From assembly GCF_040954835.1 (NCBI RefSeq), contig NC_090707.1, positions 27,236,570 to 27,300,569 on the forward strand: a stretch of 64,000 nucleotides of DNA, given 5' to 3'. A program made the position numbers and the translations under genes. A model generated the notes under the pieces. The model was not told where the DNA came from and did not search any database. It saw only the letters and a list, made by a program, of their open reading frames with translations. Positions 12,300-22,454 of the stretch are shown here, one piece after another. Origin of the DNA: Lepisosteus oculatus (taxonomy: Eukaryota > Chordata > Actinopteri > Semionotiformes > Lepisosteidae). Numbering within the stretch: the first letter of the stretch is position 1; every line of letters starts with the position of its first letter.

Positions 12300-12760
12300 C
12301 TATCATACTAGTGTTATCTTAAAAAAATCATATAAAAATAAAGAAAGGTTCCACAACCCAATGCAAGGTTGTAAAAGGTTGGGGAGGCTGTCTGGTGTGT
12401 AAAGCACTTGGTTGCAGCACTGTGGCTGTTGTGCTTGAAATGCTATTGAGTGATGAAGAAGACCCCCTATCCCACTGTATTATCTGTAGTGTTATCTTCA
12501 AAAAATCATTAAAAAATAAGGAAAAGGTCCACAACCCAATGCAAGGTTGTAAAAGGTTGGGGAGGCTGTCTGGTGTGTAAAGCACTTGGTTGCAGCACTG
12601 TGGCTGTAGTGCTTAAAAGCTATTGAGTCATGAAGACAACCCCCTATCCCACTGTTTTACCTGTAGTGTTATCTTAAAAAAATAATTAAAAAATAAGGAA
12701 AAGTTACACAGTACTGTGGCTGTTGTGCTTAAAAAGCTATTGAGTCATGAAGAAGACCCA
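12300..12760 (+). repeat. Tandem array of a 178-bp unit, plus orientation
   Basis: CCACAACCCAATGCAAGGTTG occurs at 12,351 and again at 12,529, giving a 178-bp period. A third unit near 12,680-12,760 has an internal deletion. Each unit carries GTTGCAGCACTGTGGCTG and an ATTGAGTCATGAAGAAGACC segment, and the array mirrors that at 8,690-9,220. Confidence 0.85.
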
Positions 12761-12934
12761 CCTAAACACTAAACTAAACACTATGAAATTAAACCTAACT
12801 AAACATTATTCTCTGAATACTGGATACTGGGTGAGCATTGGGAATTCCATAATTGACATATTACAGATATCATCTAATTAGTGAGGATAATATTCACTGC
12901 CGGGAAAAGATATATTGAAGCAGACTTCAATATA

Positions 12935-13171
12935 CCTGTGTAATTTCATACAGTTCAATGTAAGGGTATATAAATGAAAACACTCTTAAGGGGTCTTTTC
13001 AGAAAATATTGATGTGATCTAATTAATAGGAATAATGTTCATTGGAATAAAAGTAATAAAAAAGTTAATTCTGATATTTGCATACGTTCATTTGACTGGT
13101 TGGATAAAAAATGAACAGCACAAAGTTTGGGTTAAAGAGGAAACAGGCACTTCAGTGCGCTTTTATTAGTC
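12935..13171 (+). repeat. Dispersed repeat B, joined form
   Basis: 12,935-13,010 reappears inverted at 21,700-21,775, and 13,007-13,171 reappears in direct orientation at 22,284-22,447 (shared landmarks: GTGATCTAAT, AATAATGTTCATTG, AACAGCACAAAGTT, CAGGCACTTCAGTGC). The two halves are contiguous here but separated and partly inverted on the other side of the USP37-like locus. Confidence 0.75.
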
Positions 13172-13196
13172 CCAGTCCCAGTCCCAGTCCCAGGTG
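13172..13196 (+). repeat. (CCCAGT)n microsatellite
   Basis: Four consecutive CCCAGT hexamers directly after repeat B. Confidence 0.9.
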
Positions 13197-13364
13197 TGGA
13201 TCTCTTCCTCTTCACCTCACACACCTGCTGATGAGACACAGTGCATTTAAATAGGAGGAGCTCAGCTGTCAGGTGTCAGAACAACAACCCACAACTGGCT
13301 TCTCTTAGGCCATGGCCGACACTGACTGCCTGTCACAGTTCAGTACCGATCCTACACTAACAAG

Positions 13365-13558
13365 TCATAAACATTTCGTTAGAGCAATGAATCTGCTTGT
13401 AAAACCAATCAGTCTGTAGCTGTGCATGTAGAAGAGGATATACGCATTCCTCTCTCTAGCCTTCATCACAGACAGCTCGTCTGTCCTCCTCACCCTCTGG
13501 TCATTACATTGGAGCCATGTCTGCTCTGTGATGTTAAAAACTTCACTAATGTAATGAC
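13365..13558 (-). CDS. USP37-like last exon with catalytic His box
   Basis: Acceptor TCTCTGCAG precedes the exon. The reading gives GHYISEVFN, then TWLQCNDQRV and a hydrophobic AYILFYMH end, matching the USP C-terminal His box, the third catalytic position (Asn/Asp) and the terminal strand of USP37. It stops at TGA (13,365-13,367). Its phase (two bases completing a Gly codon) fits the UIM exon directly upstream. The LISVVSHIG segment that precedes the His box in USP37 was not found between the two exons, so an exon may have been lost. Confidence 0.75.
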
Positions 13559-15084
13559 CTGCAGAGACACAGAGAGATGAGGCTTCTCTCATCACTGAGA
13601 CATTATTACACATCACAGTGACAAACCACCAAGGGACTTCATTGACTCTACAGGCAGTGTCAGTAGATTTCTCTACATCCAAATAGCATTGCATTGTTTT
13701 ATGTACTGTATTTAGCTGGTGTGGTTGTTCTGTTGTGTTTGTAACATTTGTAAAGATTTAAAAATATATGCTTTTCCTGTATGATCTAAAATCTATAGCA
13801 TGTAGTTGGGAAGCACAGAGTCTTTTGTTCACAAAAACCACCCATGGATTCGTCTGGCTCACTGCTCCTTCTTCCTGTTCCCCTTTGTTCTCCTGGTTCA
13901 CATTCTGTCTGACCTGAGCTACAACCTTAAAAGGTCCGAACTATGTCTGTCTCCAAATCCAGGGTCCCTGAAGACGCTGAGCTCCCTATACATTGTGCAA
14001 GGATGGGTCATTGCAGGACCACACTGTCCTCACCGATATTGTGTCCCTAACATCTCTGTCTGATGTTCTTGTACACACAACAGCAGGAAGCTCCTCAGAT
14101 AACTGCACTGCTCATAAACGCTGTGATAACAGGTCAGGTTTTTGAATTTGTCTTACTAGAGGTGGAAGTTCTCCCAACATGGCTGAGGACACCAACAAGC
14201 TGATAATTTGTTGATGGTTCCCTGTTCTGAAACAAACACAGTAAGCAGGGTGAGTGACATTTCACCACTGCCTCACTTGGGCTGCATTCTACAATCTCTT
14301 CAATCCTCTTTTCTTCTCTTCATAAACCTAAACTCTCACTCAGCTGTCAGTTCTCTTTCAAAGACCCCATCTCTCACTGACTCCAACACAAACTCTTGTC
14401 ACTCTCTCTGAGCTTCTGTCTGATTCTGCCCTCATGTTCTCTCTGCTGCCTCTATCTCTCTCCCTCCCCTTCCTCACCAGCTGCTGTCTGTGCTGAGCTA
14501 CTGCCTCTGTCTCACAGTGAGGCTCCACTGGGCTCTGTTTCTCTGTTTTCAAGGACATTCAGGAAACCAGAAATAAAAAGTGTGAACACACATGTCTCTG
14601 AAAGTGCAACTTAAGAAATATATAAGGCTATAATGACCATGTCAGAAAACTTGAAGCAGATATATAAATATTATATTATAAATATCAGCAACTATTTTAA
14701 GATTTTATCATTTCATGTGTCTGGACATCTTAAGAGGACACATTATTGTCCTAAATAATAAATTAAATAGATATTCTGAGGATAATCCTCTTAGAATGCG
14801 CCACGTACTGTAGATTTGAACTAATGGCAGGTAATTCAGGAGTCTGTAATTCCAAGTGGAGTGAATTGATCACAAGGAAGCAGATCACTGAATGGACACT
14901 CTTCAGAGAAAGGAACAAATGATCTGATGATCAGTTTAGGGCTAAGAAAAGGACCTGAGGATTAGGAAGAATGTGATCTGACTGGAATGAGATTCTGCTC
15001 ATCTATTGCTGTGGGTGTTTTCGGATTTGTGTGGAGGTGTCAGTACTGTTAAGGAGATGTGGGCCAGAGGTGAATGGGGGTTAC

Positions 15085-15203
15085 CTGGTGATTCTCCCTG
15101 CTTGTCCTGAGGGGCTGTGGAAGGTCCTGACTGCAGGCTCTCCTGCAAACCCATCTGCAGGGCTGCAGCCAGGAGCTCTTCTTCACTGAGCCCCTCTAAC
15201 AAC
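15085..15203 (-). CDS. USP37-like exon with ubiquitin-interacting motif
   Basis: Bounded by TCTCTACAG and CCAG|GTAACC. It encodes GLSEEELLAAALQMGLQES, an acidic-then-hydrophobic helix typical of a UIM and near-identical in pattern to the first UIM of USP37. UIMs bind ubiquitin in trans and help processive chain cleavage. USP37 has three UIMs; only this one is seen here, so the insert between the halves of the catalytic domain is much shorter than usual. Confidence 0.75.
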
Positions 15204-15707
15204 CTGTAGAGACAGCATTGAGAGTGTGAGCTCTGCTCTCAAGCAGACCGACAGGTCAGGTGCTTTCTCCCCAGAGTGACAGCACACAAAGCTCTCCTTG
15301 ATTACCTGCTCTCTGTCACTTGCCAGTGGTAATAATTGGCTAGTCTTCATGTACTCAATCTGGAGTTTATGTACTGGATTATAAATTTACTATAATTATA
15401 TCAAGTTCCATAACCCAATAATGGGTATATTGGCAAGTGTGAAGAAAGTGCAGGATACAAACTTCAATACAGTGCACTACACTACTACCACTACAATAAA
15501 AACTAAAAGATTAAAGTATACACTGTTGAAGTGTGAGCATGCAGTGGAAGAAACAGTGCAAGACTTGTGTTATTCTGCAACATAATATCTAACAGTATAT
15601 CTTTGAGTCTCATAATGTCTTAGAGCTGGATTTTACACTCCACTGACACAGCTGCTCTGAGCTGCAGTGTGACACTGTGACTGTTTCTGGGCCGAAGAGG
15701 GACTCAC

Positions 15708-15872
15708 ACTGTGGGCTCTGCTCTGCAGTCCAGAGCACGGGGAAGCTGGATACCACTGCTGCACTGGGCTTGAGTGGTCAAGCTGCTGGGGACGACCACT
15801 GGCTCCTCCAGCTTGGTGTTGTACTGCAGCGTGGTGTCGTACCTAAACCTCTTCAAGTGCAGGATCAGCACT
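15708..15872 (-). CDS. USP37-like exon with the LILHLKRF block
   Basis: Acceptor CTGAGCAG, donor GT|GTGAGT. Translation begins VLILHLKRF, the hallmark box of USP proteases at the base of the fingers, followed by LQYNTKLEEPVVVPSSL, which parallels the USP37 segment NNKIGQQVIIPRYL. The first base completes an Arg codon begun by the exon at 16,156-16,226, and the last two bases are completed by the UIM exon. Confidence 0.85.
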
Positions 15873-16155
15873 CTGCTCAGCAGAGGAAGAGGAAGAATGA
15901 AGAAGCACAATTCCCTCCAGTTATATGAGACACTCTCATGAATGCAAGTGCAGCAATTTACTCTTTATTCAAATTCTTTCAGTCCAGAATGATCACTAGA
16001 GAGTCTCAGCTGTCATTTCCTATGAGCCTAGTGTGCTGTTGATGGGAAACTGGCTTCCATGCTGCTGCACATAAAGATTAGTCAATGAAGAGTGAATCAG
16101 TTATACAGTAACTTCTCTGACACTGGTGTGGCTTGTGAACTGCACGAAGACCTAC

Positions 16156-16226
16156 CTGGGCAGTGTCCTGAAGCTTGAGGTGACAGAGGCCAGCTGTGCT
16201 GTCCTGGGCGAAGGAAGAGACATTGC
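16156..16226 (-). CDS. USP37-like small finger exon, zinc ligands absent
   Basis: GATTACAG acceptor and CCCAG|GTAGGT donor bracket 71 bp. In the frame set by both neighbours it reads AQLASVTSSFRTLP, matching the A-LVRHKFNRLP stretch of USP37. The CxxC that should come just before (a zinc ligand pair in the USP fingers) is missing and the exon start is a few residues short. The acceptor choice is tentative. Confidence 0.55.
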
Positions 16227-16893
16227 CTGTAATCAACTTCCCAAGCTTCTCTCCCTGTCTCTGTGTCTGTGTCTCCTTGGAGAAAAGCTGGGGTATGCGA
16301 AAAGACACATTCCTAATGCAAGAAATTGTATAGGGCTAATAAAGAAACATTATTATTATTATTATAAAACTGAGACAACCTAGTCAAGGTCACAATTTCG
16401 AGAGACCCACTTATGTTTAGACTGAATAACATGTTGAAGCTCGGATTAGGACTGATTCACATGATAGCTTTAAAAGCTAGGAATTAAACATGGGGAAAGC
16501 AAAAAAGGCTACATTTTCAGTGATACAATCAGGATGTGACACCAGCCAGACTTGAAAAAAACATATTAATAAATAACTGTACAACCCGTATACCCATATA
16601 GTATCAACAGCATCATTAAGTTTAGATTTAAGAAAAAAAAACTATTTGCAGAAATCAGGATGTAGGATAAAAATGCAACATTAGAGCCTGAGGCTTTAAC
16701 ATTGCTTAGAGTTTCCACATACATATTCTATGAAGATACAGTGAACTTCAATTGTGCTGAATTAACCTTATTTTTTCTCTCTCTGACACAAAACCCATGT
16801 TCTCCTCTGATCCTGCACCTAAACCATGATGCCTGTCTCATGAGGCACATGTTAAAAAGCCCCGTGTTCTTCCCGTCGAGCGTCGAGACTGAC

Positions 16894-17042
16894 CTTGAAG
16901 TAGAGCTCCAGGCAGTCCTGGATGGAGTCCAGCGGGAGGAGGTCCAGAGACAGGTGGTGAAACACCTCTGTCCTGGTGGCTTGAGTTTCACAGCTTTCAG
17001 AGAACAGAGAGGCAGACATGTGACCACCCATTACTTCAAACA
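16894..17042 (-). CDS. USP37-like exon with the HLSLDL block
   Basis: Donor AAG|GTCAGT is good; the acceptor (GGAAG) is weak. It encodes FEVMGGHM, then TRTEVFHHLSLDL and DSIQDCLELYFK. These match FEVQHSI, REQFNDLSIDL and SIQDSLDLFFR of USP37 in the same order. The exon is 149 bp, two bases plus 49 codons, and ends in phase 0 as the next exon requires. Confidence 0.75.
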
Positions 17043-17140
17043 CTTCCAATTTCCTTTCAAGGCCAAAATCAACTCTAATTATCAAGACTGACTTGTAGCT
17101 CTTTTCCTGAGAAACTGAACTCATGCAGGTGTGTTTATAC

Positions 17141-17311
17141 TGGAGCTGAAACTCAAATTTGTCACCTCAGGACAGGTGAAAAATGGAGGCATTTCACCCC
17201 CTCCGGCTGGGCGCCCTGGGCACTGAGCAGCCATCGGGCCCAGGCCAGATTCAGCCCCTGTCCCTCCTCCTTCAGCTGAGACAGGCAGTGGCTCAGGAAC
17301 TCATGAGCATC
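17141..17311 (-). CDS. USP37-like exon with DAHEFL block, frame broken
   Basis: Acceptor CTCACTGCAG, then DAHEFLSHCLSQLKEE, the conserved block after the first catalytic subdomain. The frame that starts here runs to a stop at about 17,162. The homologous next segment, FTCPEVTNLSF (compare YTCPVITNLEF in USP37), is present but in the -1 frame. A one-base indel is likely, the GGGGG run near 17,200 being an obvious place. Using the alternative donor at 17,165 keeps a frame but discards the conserved segment. Confidence 0.7.
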
Positions 17312-17776
17312 CTGCAGTGAGAGAGCTGTGTGTTAGGGAGACACCAGCTCTGCTGCGAAGGAGACCTACAGCCTACCTGAGCAGACAGAGGTCTTTCCTG
17401 TCGTGTGTTCATCAACTCTTGGTGCCAGCCCTCCACTACAGGATCCAATTCTGGTGAAGCCTAACAGTATAAAAGGGGTTTGGGAGATGAATTGCCCACA
17501 CAGGCAAACTACACAGACTGGTTAATCTGGCTAGCATATCTGTTGGAAGTGAACTGAAACCAGATCACACTGGAGCTACCAGCTGCACAACAACACTGCC
17601 CAGTAGAGCACTGTGTTTTCTTCAAGCCTTGCCTGAAACTAGAATCAGGAAGCATTTAGATCAGTTTAAGTTTTTGAGGTTTTAGTAGTGGAATAGATTC
17701 TGTGGATTCTTCAGGTGCGTTTCAATGTCTAATATATGTGACAGAGGGATAAATGTCTTAGTTTCGCAGCTCTCAC

Positions 17777-17900
17777 TTGTTGCCTGTCTCCACTGAACTC
17801 CTCATGAGGAGCTGAGATGACTGTTTTAATGCATCTCAGCTGCTCCTCCTTCTGACTCAGGCTGCTCTGGTTCCTCCCTGCAAGCAGGTGAGCAAACGAC
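17777..17900 (-). CDS. USP37-like exon with RSFAHLL block
   Basis: Clean splice sites (CCTTGCAG and CAACAA|GTGAGA). The 124-bp exon encodes SFAHLLAGRNQ and EEFSGDRQQ, matching RRFAHLLVKKD and ERFSGYMQN of USP37. It ends in phase 0, directly compatible with the DAHEFL exon. Confidence 0.85.
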
Positions 17901-18172
17901 CTGCAAGGAAGAGAACAGGGCAGTCTGGACACTCCTCAACACAGCAGAACAGAGGCAAGTCAGTGGACTAGAGGAGCACATCTCAGTATTGGCGAACAGA
18001 AGGAAAACTAAGACACATGATCTAAACAACAGGTTCAATTTACATCTTTGTTTTCCACTGGAAGTTATAATTTTCACGGTTAGAAGGACTTGTGTGACCT
18101 CACAAGTTTATATTTTTTTCTAGTCCGTCTCGGTCTCTTTAAGCTACTTCCTCCTGCCCTGGGCTCCAGTCC

Positions 18173-18295
18173 CTGAGCAGCCGAGTCTGGGGCATCATGT
18201 CCCAGCTGTGCCCCTCCCTCAGGATGTCGTTGGAGAAGGACGGTACCCCAGAGAGACACTGCAGGGTAGCGTTCATATAACAGCTGTTGGGGAAC
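18173..18295 (-). CDS. USP37-like exon with catalytic Cys box
   Basis: Acceptor CTGTCCACAG. It encodes GFPNSCYMNATLQCL, with the nucleophile Cys in the SCYMN motif, then SFSNDILREGHSW and a LLR end. USP37 has GFSNLGNTCYMN, so three residues next to the oxyanion Asn are missing. The homologous exon end is CTGCTCAG, where phase fits the next exon, but the intron then starts GGACTG instead of GT. The nearest downstream GT (18,147) is out of phase with the next exon. Confidence 0.75.
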
Positions 18296-18761
18296 CTGTG
18301 GACAGAAGGACAGGGTCAACTGAGGAAGCCCTGGGACAGTCTGGAGTCTGAGCTGCACTAAGGGGACCTGGAGATGCCCTATTCCTTCACTTCCTGCTGC
18401 AGCAGACACTGCAAAGCACTCTGGGCACTTCCTGTCATGTGTTCCTCATATTATTAAAGAATGATTCTCATAGTTTGAAATATTGTCAGTTTTGAATAGT
18501 GGATATTAAAAAATGTGATCCTAGCTAGATCAGGAAGAAGATGTCAGTCAATCAAGCTAGATTTCTGAATATATTCTTCACTAAATGTCCCTCGTTGCAG
18601 TTCTGCAAGATGTTATTACTTTTATCGGCCATTGCTTGCTGGTTGAAGTAAGCTCACTTATAAAAATCAAGGCACTCAGGAGAGAAGCAACACTGGTCAT
18701 GGCTTCTTGTGATGAGTGTGTGAATCCACAGCTGGAACTGTCTGAACGGGTGGGTCCTTAC

Positions 18762-18841
18762 CCCAGGAGCTGGGTGGTCTCTCTGAAGGGTGTCCTGATT
18801 GAGAGGAGGAGCTGTCTTATCCAAGGAGGGAGAGCAGCACA
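18762..18841 (-). CDS. USP37-like linker exon before the Cys box (tentative)
   Basis: A good donor (CTGGG|GTAAGG) and the phase needed by the Cys-box exon give TTQLLG joined to FPNSCYMN, comparable with QQLQG-FSN in USP37. The 5' boundary is uncertain: the stronger-looking acceptor three bases upstream would admit a TAG stop. Confidence 0.45.
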
Positions 18842-19572
18842 CTACACTGGAGCTGGAAAGGAACAGCATGTGTTCACAGTGACCAGGAAACAGCTCACAG
18901 TGTAAACTGACATCATGAAATATTATTTCTTACAATGAATGGAAAGGAATCACTGAGACCCTCTGACTTTCTCATGAGTGCGGCACCAAGAGCTCAGTCA
19001 GCTCTTTTGGTTGAAACGAACGTTTTGTACCTGTCCAGTGAGGAAGAGGGCTGCTGGTCTCTTCCCCCTCCTAAAAAAAAAGAAAGCAAAACAGAAATTT
19101 TGGAACCTGAAGTAGAATTTAAAGACATGAAAGACATTCTTCACACATTCTGCCGGGCTGCACAGTGTGCAGACAGAAGGACAGGGCATACAGACCTAGA
19201 CCTGAGCTACTCTTCTTCTCAGTGTGCTGCTGCTCACCACCTGGGGGCGCCCTGTCAACACTCCTGCTACTGACACAACACAGGAAACACAGCAGTTAGA
19301 GCTCAGGCTGTGACTATCAGTCTCACACACTGGTACTGCATGAGGAGCAGGGCATTAATTACCTTTCTCAACATATCAAATATTTTAAAACCTCAAATAG
19401 TGCGTAAAAAATGGTTTAACTGGTTTAGCTGGAAATGGAGATTATTTTCGAGTTTACTGAATTCCTCAAGGAGCTATGACTTAAGATTTTAAGGTCATTG
19501 TATTTATTATGCAGCATTTATTTATACCTATGATTGTTCTTATACAGAGAAGTATAACAGTAGAAGACATGC

Positions 19573-19743
19573 CTGTTGTGAGCTGTGAGAGTTTGTGACC
19601 CAGAAAGCTCTGTGTCAGGCAGGCCAGGAGAAGAGGTTCTGGGGCTGGTCTTCTCCTGGACCTGACGCCCATCAGCAGCTCCACCTCTGTCAGGAGAAGG
19701 CTGCTGGGTGCTGCTGGGGCTGTTTGAGAACAGAGTGGAGACA
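19573..19743 (-). CDS. Possible Ser/Pro-rich N-terminal linker exon of the USP37-like locus
   Basis: Acceptor CTGACCCCAG is followed by 57 codons rich in Ser, Pro, Thr and Gln (LFSNSPSSTQQPSPDRGG and onward), like the unstructured linker before the USP37 catalytic domain. The donor would be the non-canonical CAG|GCATGT. A short possible exon near 19,035-19,075 (TTTTTTTAG ... GGACAG|GTACAA) could follow. The first exon and promoter were not identified; a donor-like AAG|GTATGT sits at about 20,198. Confidence 0.35.
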
Positions 19744-20642
19744 CTGGGGTCAGTAAAGGGCAGGGGAAGATGATGGGAAGAGCATCATTCCCAGATCTCA
19801 CTAACAGGAGAAAGAAAGTCTAGAATAAAGCACTTCAGGTAAGTTGATGAGGGTCATTGATAATAATGACCCACTTCTCTTTGCAAGGACAGCAAGAAAT
19901 TTAAAGTAGCTGTCAGCTAAACGTTGACATTACAGTTGGACTTGGCTGTAATATAACAACTTTTATAAGTGTAGTCCTTGAAACAGTATATTTCAGTTAT
20001 TACAGCATATTTCAGTTACTACAATAAAAATACATCTACAGTTTTTCAGTTTCATATAGCAGTGCAACAGAAAATTAGATTTCAAACCCACTGTTATTCA
20101 ATTTTAGTCTCCATATGAGTTTAAAACTTATCATTTGTATGTTCTGAAAAAGAAGTATATAATAATTAGATCAAAATAAAAAAACTGAAAACATACCTTT
20201 CGAAAGCTCAAAGAAAAACATCCACAACATGGCATTATGTTCTTGCAGTTAATGAGCTTGGATGCTTTAATGGGCAGAAATAACTAGCGGGCAGGTATTA
20301 TGACATCATCAGGGTGATGTCAACATTGGTTGGTGTGGGTAACCCTGGAGTCGCCCGACATTTAAAAACAATATTATGCAGTGATCTGAAATTAATGCAT
20401 ATTTAGAAACACTGACAGCAAATGTCGAGTGTTTCGAGGCTATTAGGACATTTTTGGACAGAATAATGAGCAGCGCCTGCACTCGATTTCAAAATACGCA
20501 ATATACAATTTGTTAATGCACTGCCAACACATCGACCAGTCGACCAGTTAGAGCAATAATATCTATATACATGAATGAACCGATCGGATTGAATATAAAT
20601 AGCCGATCATTCACTGAGGGGTAGTTGTCACGCCCTGGAGCC
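19744..20642. other. Upstream side of the USP37-like locus, nothing firm
   Basis: AT-rich until about 20,200, then mixed. It may hold the first exon(s) of the USP37-like locus, but no start codon with recognisable downstream protein sequence was found. Confidence 0.35.
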
Positions 20643-20744
20643 AGGTTTATTCCCTGCTGAAAAGAGAAGAGAGAAAACACAATGTTTCGGCCGTGGAGCT
20701 TTCTTCAGGTTTTTTCTCTTCTCTTTTCAGCAGGGAATAAACCT
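20643..20744. repeat. Long hairpin (fold-back) element
   Basis: AGGTTTATTCCCTGCTGAAAA... at 20,643-20,677 is repeated as its reverse complement at 20,711-20,744 with nearly perfect 34-35 bp arms around a loop of about 33 bp containing GTTTCGGCCGTGGAGC. Similar palindromic fold-back repeats are widespread in fish genomes. Confidence 0.85.
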
Positions 20745-21082
20745 ATTGTTACTAATTCGGATACTCTGGTTGTCGGTACGAAGCAGTATTAAGTACATAC
20801 TGTACTGTAAGTGTACAGGAATAAGTAGAACGAGCTGTTCAGTACTGTATTAAACATCAGTTTGAACATGAAAAAGAGGACACCCTGAGGAACTTTCCTA
20901 TCGCCTTATCTGGAAAGGGGGTGGGGATGGAGAGGGTTTTCAAAATATCCCACGTTTTATGTTCATTGGTAAATCTATCTGCATATCAGGTATTAGTACA
21001 GAAAAGGTCTGTGCTTGTAAATAATAATGTCTAATAATTACTAAGATTTTTCTCTGGCTTACCTCCTTAGTTGTTAAGAACT

Positions 21083-21388
21083 TTACTTTTCTTCCCGTTG
21101 ATCTGCCCAAGCATATTTCTCTGTAGACCGGATTTCTCTTGGCAGTGGTTGATTACCCTGAAGATGTTCAACTGTGTGAAATGCACAAGTCCCCTCGGCT
21201 GCAGTAACAGTACCGTCTGTTTTGCTGCCAGATTTGACAAAATATTGGTTGACGAACTCTCTCCTCGAATTCCTTTCTTGTGTTTGAGTCAACATGAGCT
21301 TGCAAGTCAAGTACACCTTTATTTGCCACGGAGACAAAAGTACCAGGCTTACACACCAAACATTCAGCTTCACAGTCTTCTCTGCCAC
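21083..21388 (-). pseudogene. Possible hAT/ZBED-like transposase scrap
   Basis: A 101-codon minus-strand frame contains TAAEGTCAFHTVEH, which resembles the A-E-x-x-x-A-F/Y-H-T-V-x-H motif of fish hAT/ZBED-type transposases. No zinc finger, no catalytic domain and no dimerisation domain could be joined to it. I recognise the motif only from memory of the family, so this is a weak call. Confidence 0.25.
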
Positions 21389-21699
21389 TTCGAAATCACG
21401 GAAAAATTAGTTCTGCTGTGAAGCGAGTGAAGAAACTCTCCGTCTCTCTTTCTAACATTCTCATCTACTATCCTTAAAACGTTTGTTAATTATTCTTCGT
21501 GGTGAAAATAATGGGGTCGAATTTTGGGATATTTGAAAATTCCCCCCGGGAAGGAAATATACAGTACAGTAAGGATCAAAATAGAGGACATGTCCGGGAA
21601 AATCCGGACGTACCGTAACCCTAATTAAGCGGCATATTGCATCTCCTGGGAAAGATGAAGAGAAGTGTCCATCCAGGCTCAATACATGAATTGAGATTT

Positions 21700-21775
21700 C
21701 AATAACGTCTGAAAAGACCCCTTAAGAGTGTTTTCATTAATAAACCCTTACACTGAACTATATGAAATTACACAT
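21700..21775 (-). repeat. Repeat B left half, inverted copy
   Basis: Reverse complement of 12,935-13,010 (landmarks CCCCTTAAGAGTG and TGAACTATATGAAATTACAC). Confidence 0.75.
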
Positions 21776-22159
21776 TTAACCCACTGTATCCCTTGTCCTC
21801 AATATCCCTGCTCCAGCTGAGTACCAGCAGTGTGGAAACCTTCGCAATAAAGAAGTATACACACAGACTTTAAGGGACTGAGCCTCCCGTTTCTTTCTGC
21901 GTTTTCCTGAATTTGTTCCCCTCCACGGGCTGTTTATCTCAACAGAACTCTCCAAACTCACTATGGCAGGCACTCTGTGCATTCAACGGTGAAATACTGT
22001 GGACCCATGACTTCATGCGACGAAGGTTTATTGTATAGTGGTTGGAATTTTATTGTAGTTTAAAATTATGTCATTCGGAAAGGTCAAATTAATCTAAGTA
22101 CCGTGTTCAGTCACAAACAACACGTGTGTCCGCGTGAACCGACCGCTGTTTCAGTGACC

Positions 22160-22175
22160 CGCCAGCAGGGGGCGC
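22160..22175 (+). promoter_or_regulatory. Strong CTCF-like motif
   Basis: CGCCAGCAGGGGGCGC matches the CTCF core consensus at essentially every position and lies in a short GC-rich patch (22,125-22,240) within AT-rich DNA. It sits between the USP37-like locus and the satellite complex. Insulator activity is inferred. Confidence 0.5.
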
Positions 22176-22283
22176 GAGCGACGCTGCTTTTCACACAAGC
22201 GCGTGAGCGGCCGCTGGAAAGTGAACATATAACGGTCGACGTGCGGTGATAGCAGCTTTAATCATCAGTCTTTGTCATCATGT

Positions 22284-22447
22284 GATGATGTGATCTAATC
22301 AATGGGAATAATGTTCATTGCAGTAAAAGTAATAAAAAAGTTAATTCTGATATTTGCATATGTTAATATTACTGGTTGGATAAAAAATGAACAGCACAAA
22401 GTTGGGTTAAAGAGCAAACAGGCACTTCAGTGCACTTTTATTAGTCA
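22284..22447 (+). repeat. Repeat B right half, direct copy
   Basis: Aligns with 13,007-13,171 at roughly 90% identity or better by eye. It runs straight into the 118-bp satellite array. Confidence 0.8.
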
Positions 22448-22454
22448 CAGAGTT

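Larger units (their letters stand above)
13365..18841 (-). pseudogene. USP37-like ubiquitin-specific protease locus, probably decaying
   Basis: Ten or so exons reconstruct a USP catalytic domain closest to USP37/USP26/USP29. Members hydrolyse ubiquitin chains; USP37 acts in the nucleus on cell-cycle substrates. Visible in order: Cys box NSCYMNATLQCL, RSFAHLL block, DAHEFLSHCL block, TRTEVFHHLSLDL, RVLILHLKRF, a ubiquitin-interacting motif (SEEELLAAALQM) and the His box GHYISEVFN followed by the ND pair. Exon phases agree at nearly every junction. Damage: the donor after the Cys-box exon reads GG, not GT; the DAHEF exon changes frame before its end; NLGNTCYMN is shortened by three residues; and the zinc-binding CxxC of the finger is not found. 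It could instead be a divergent functional copy with alternative splice sites, or contain assembly errors. Exons are listed separately. Confidence 0.7.
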
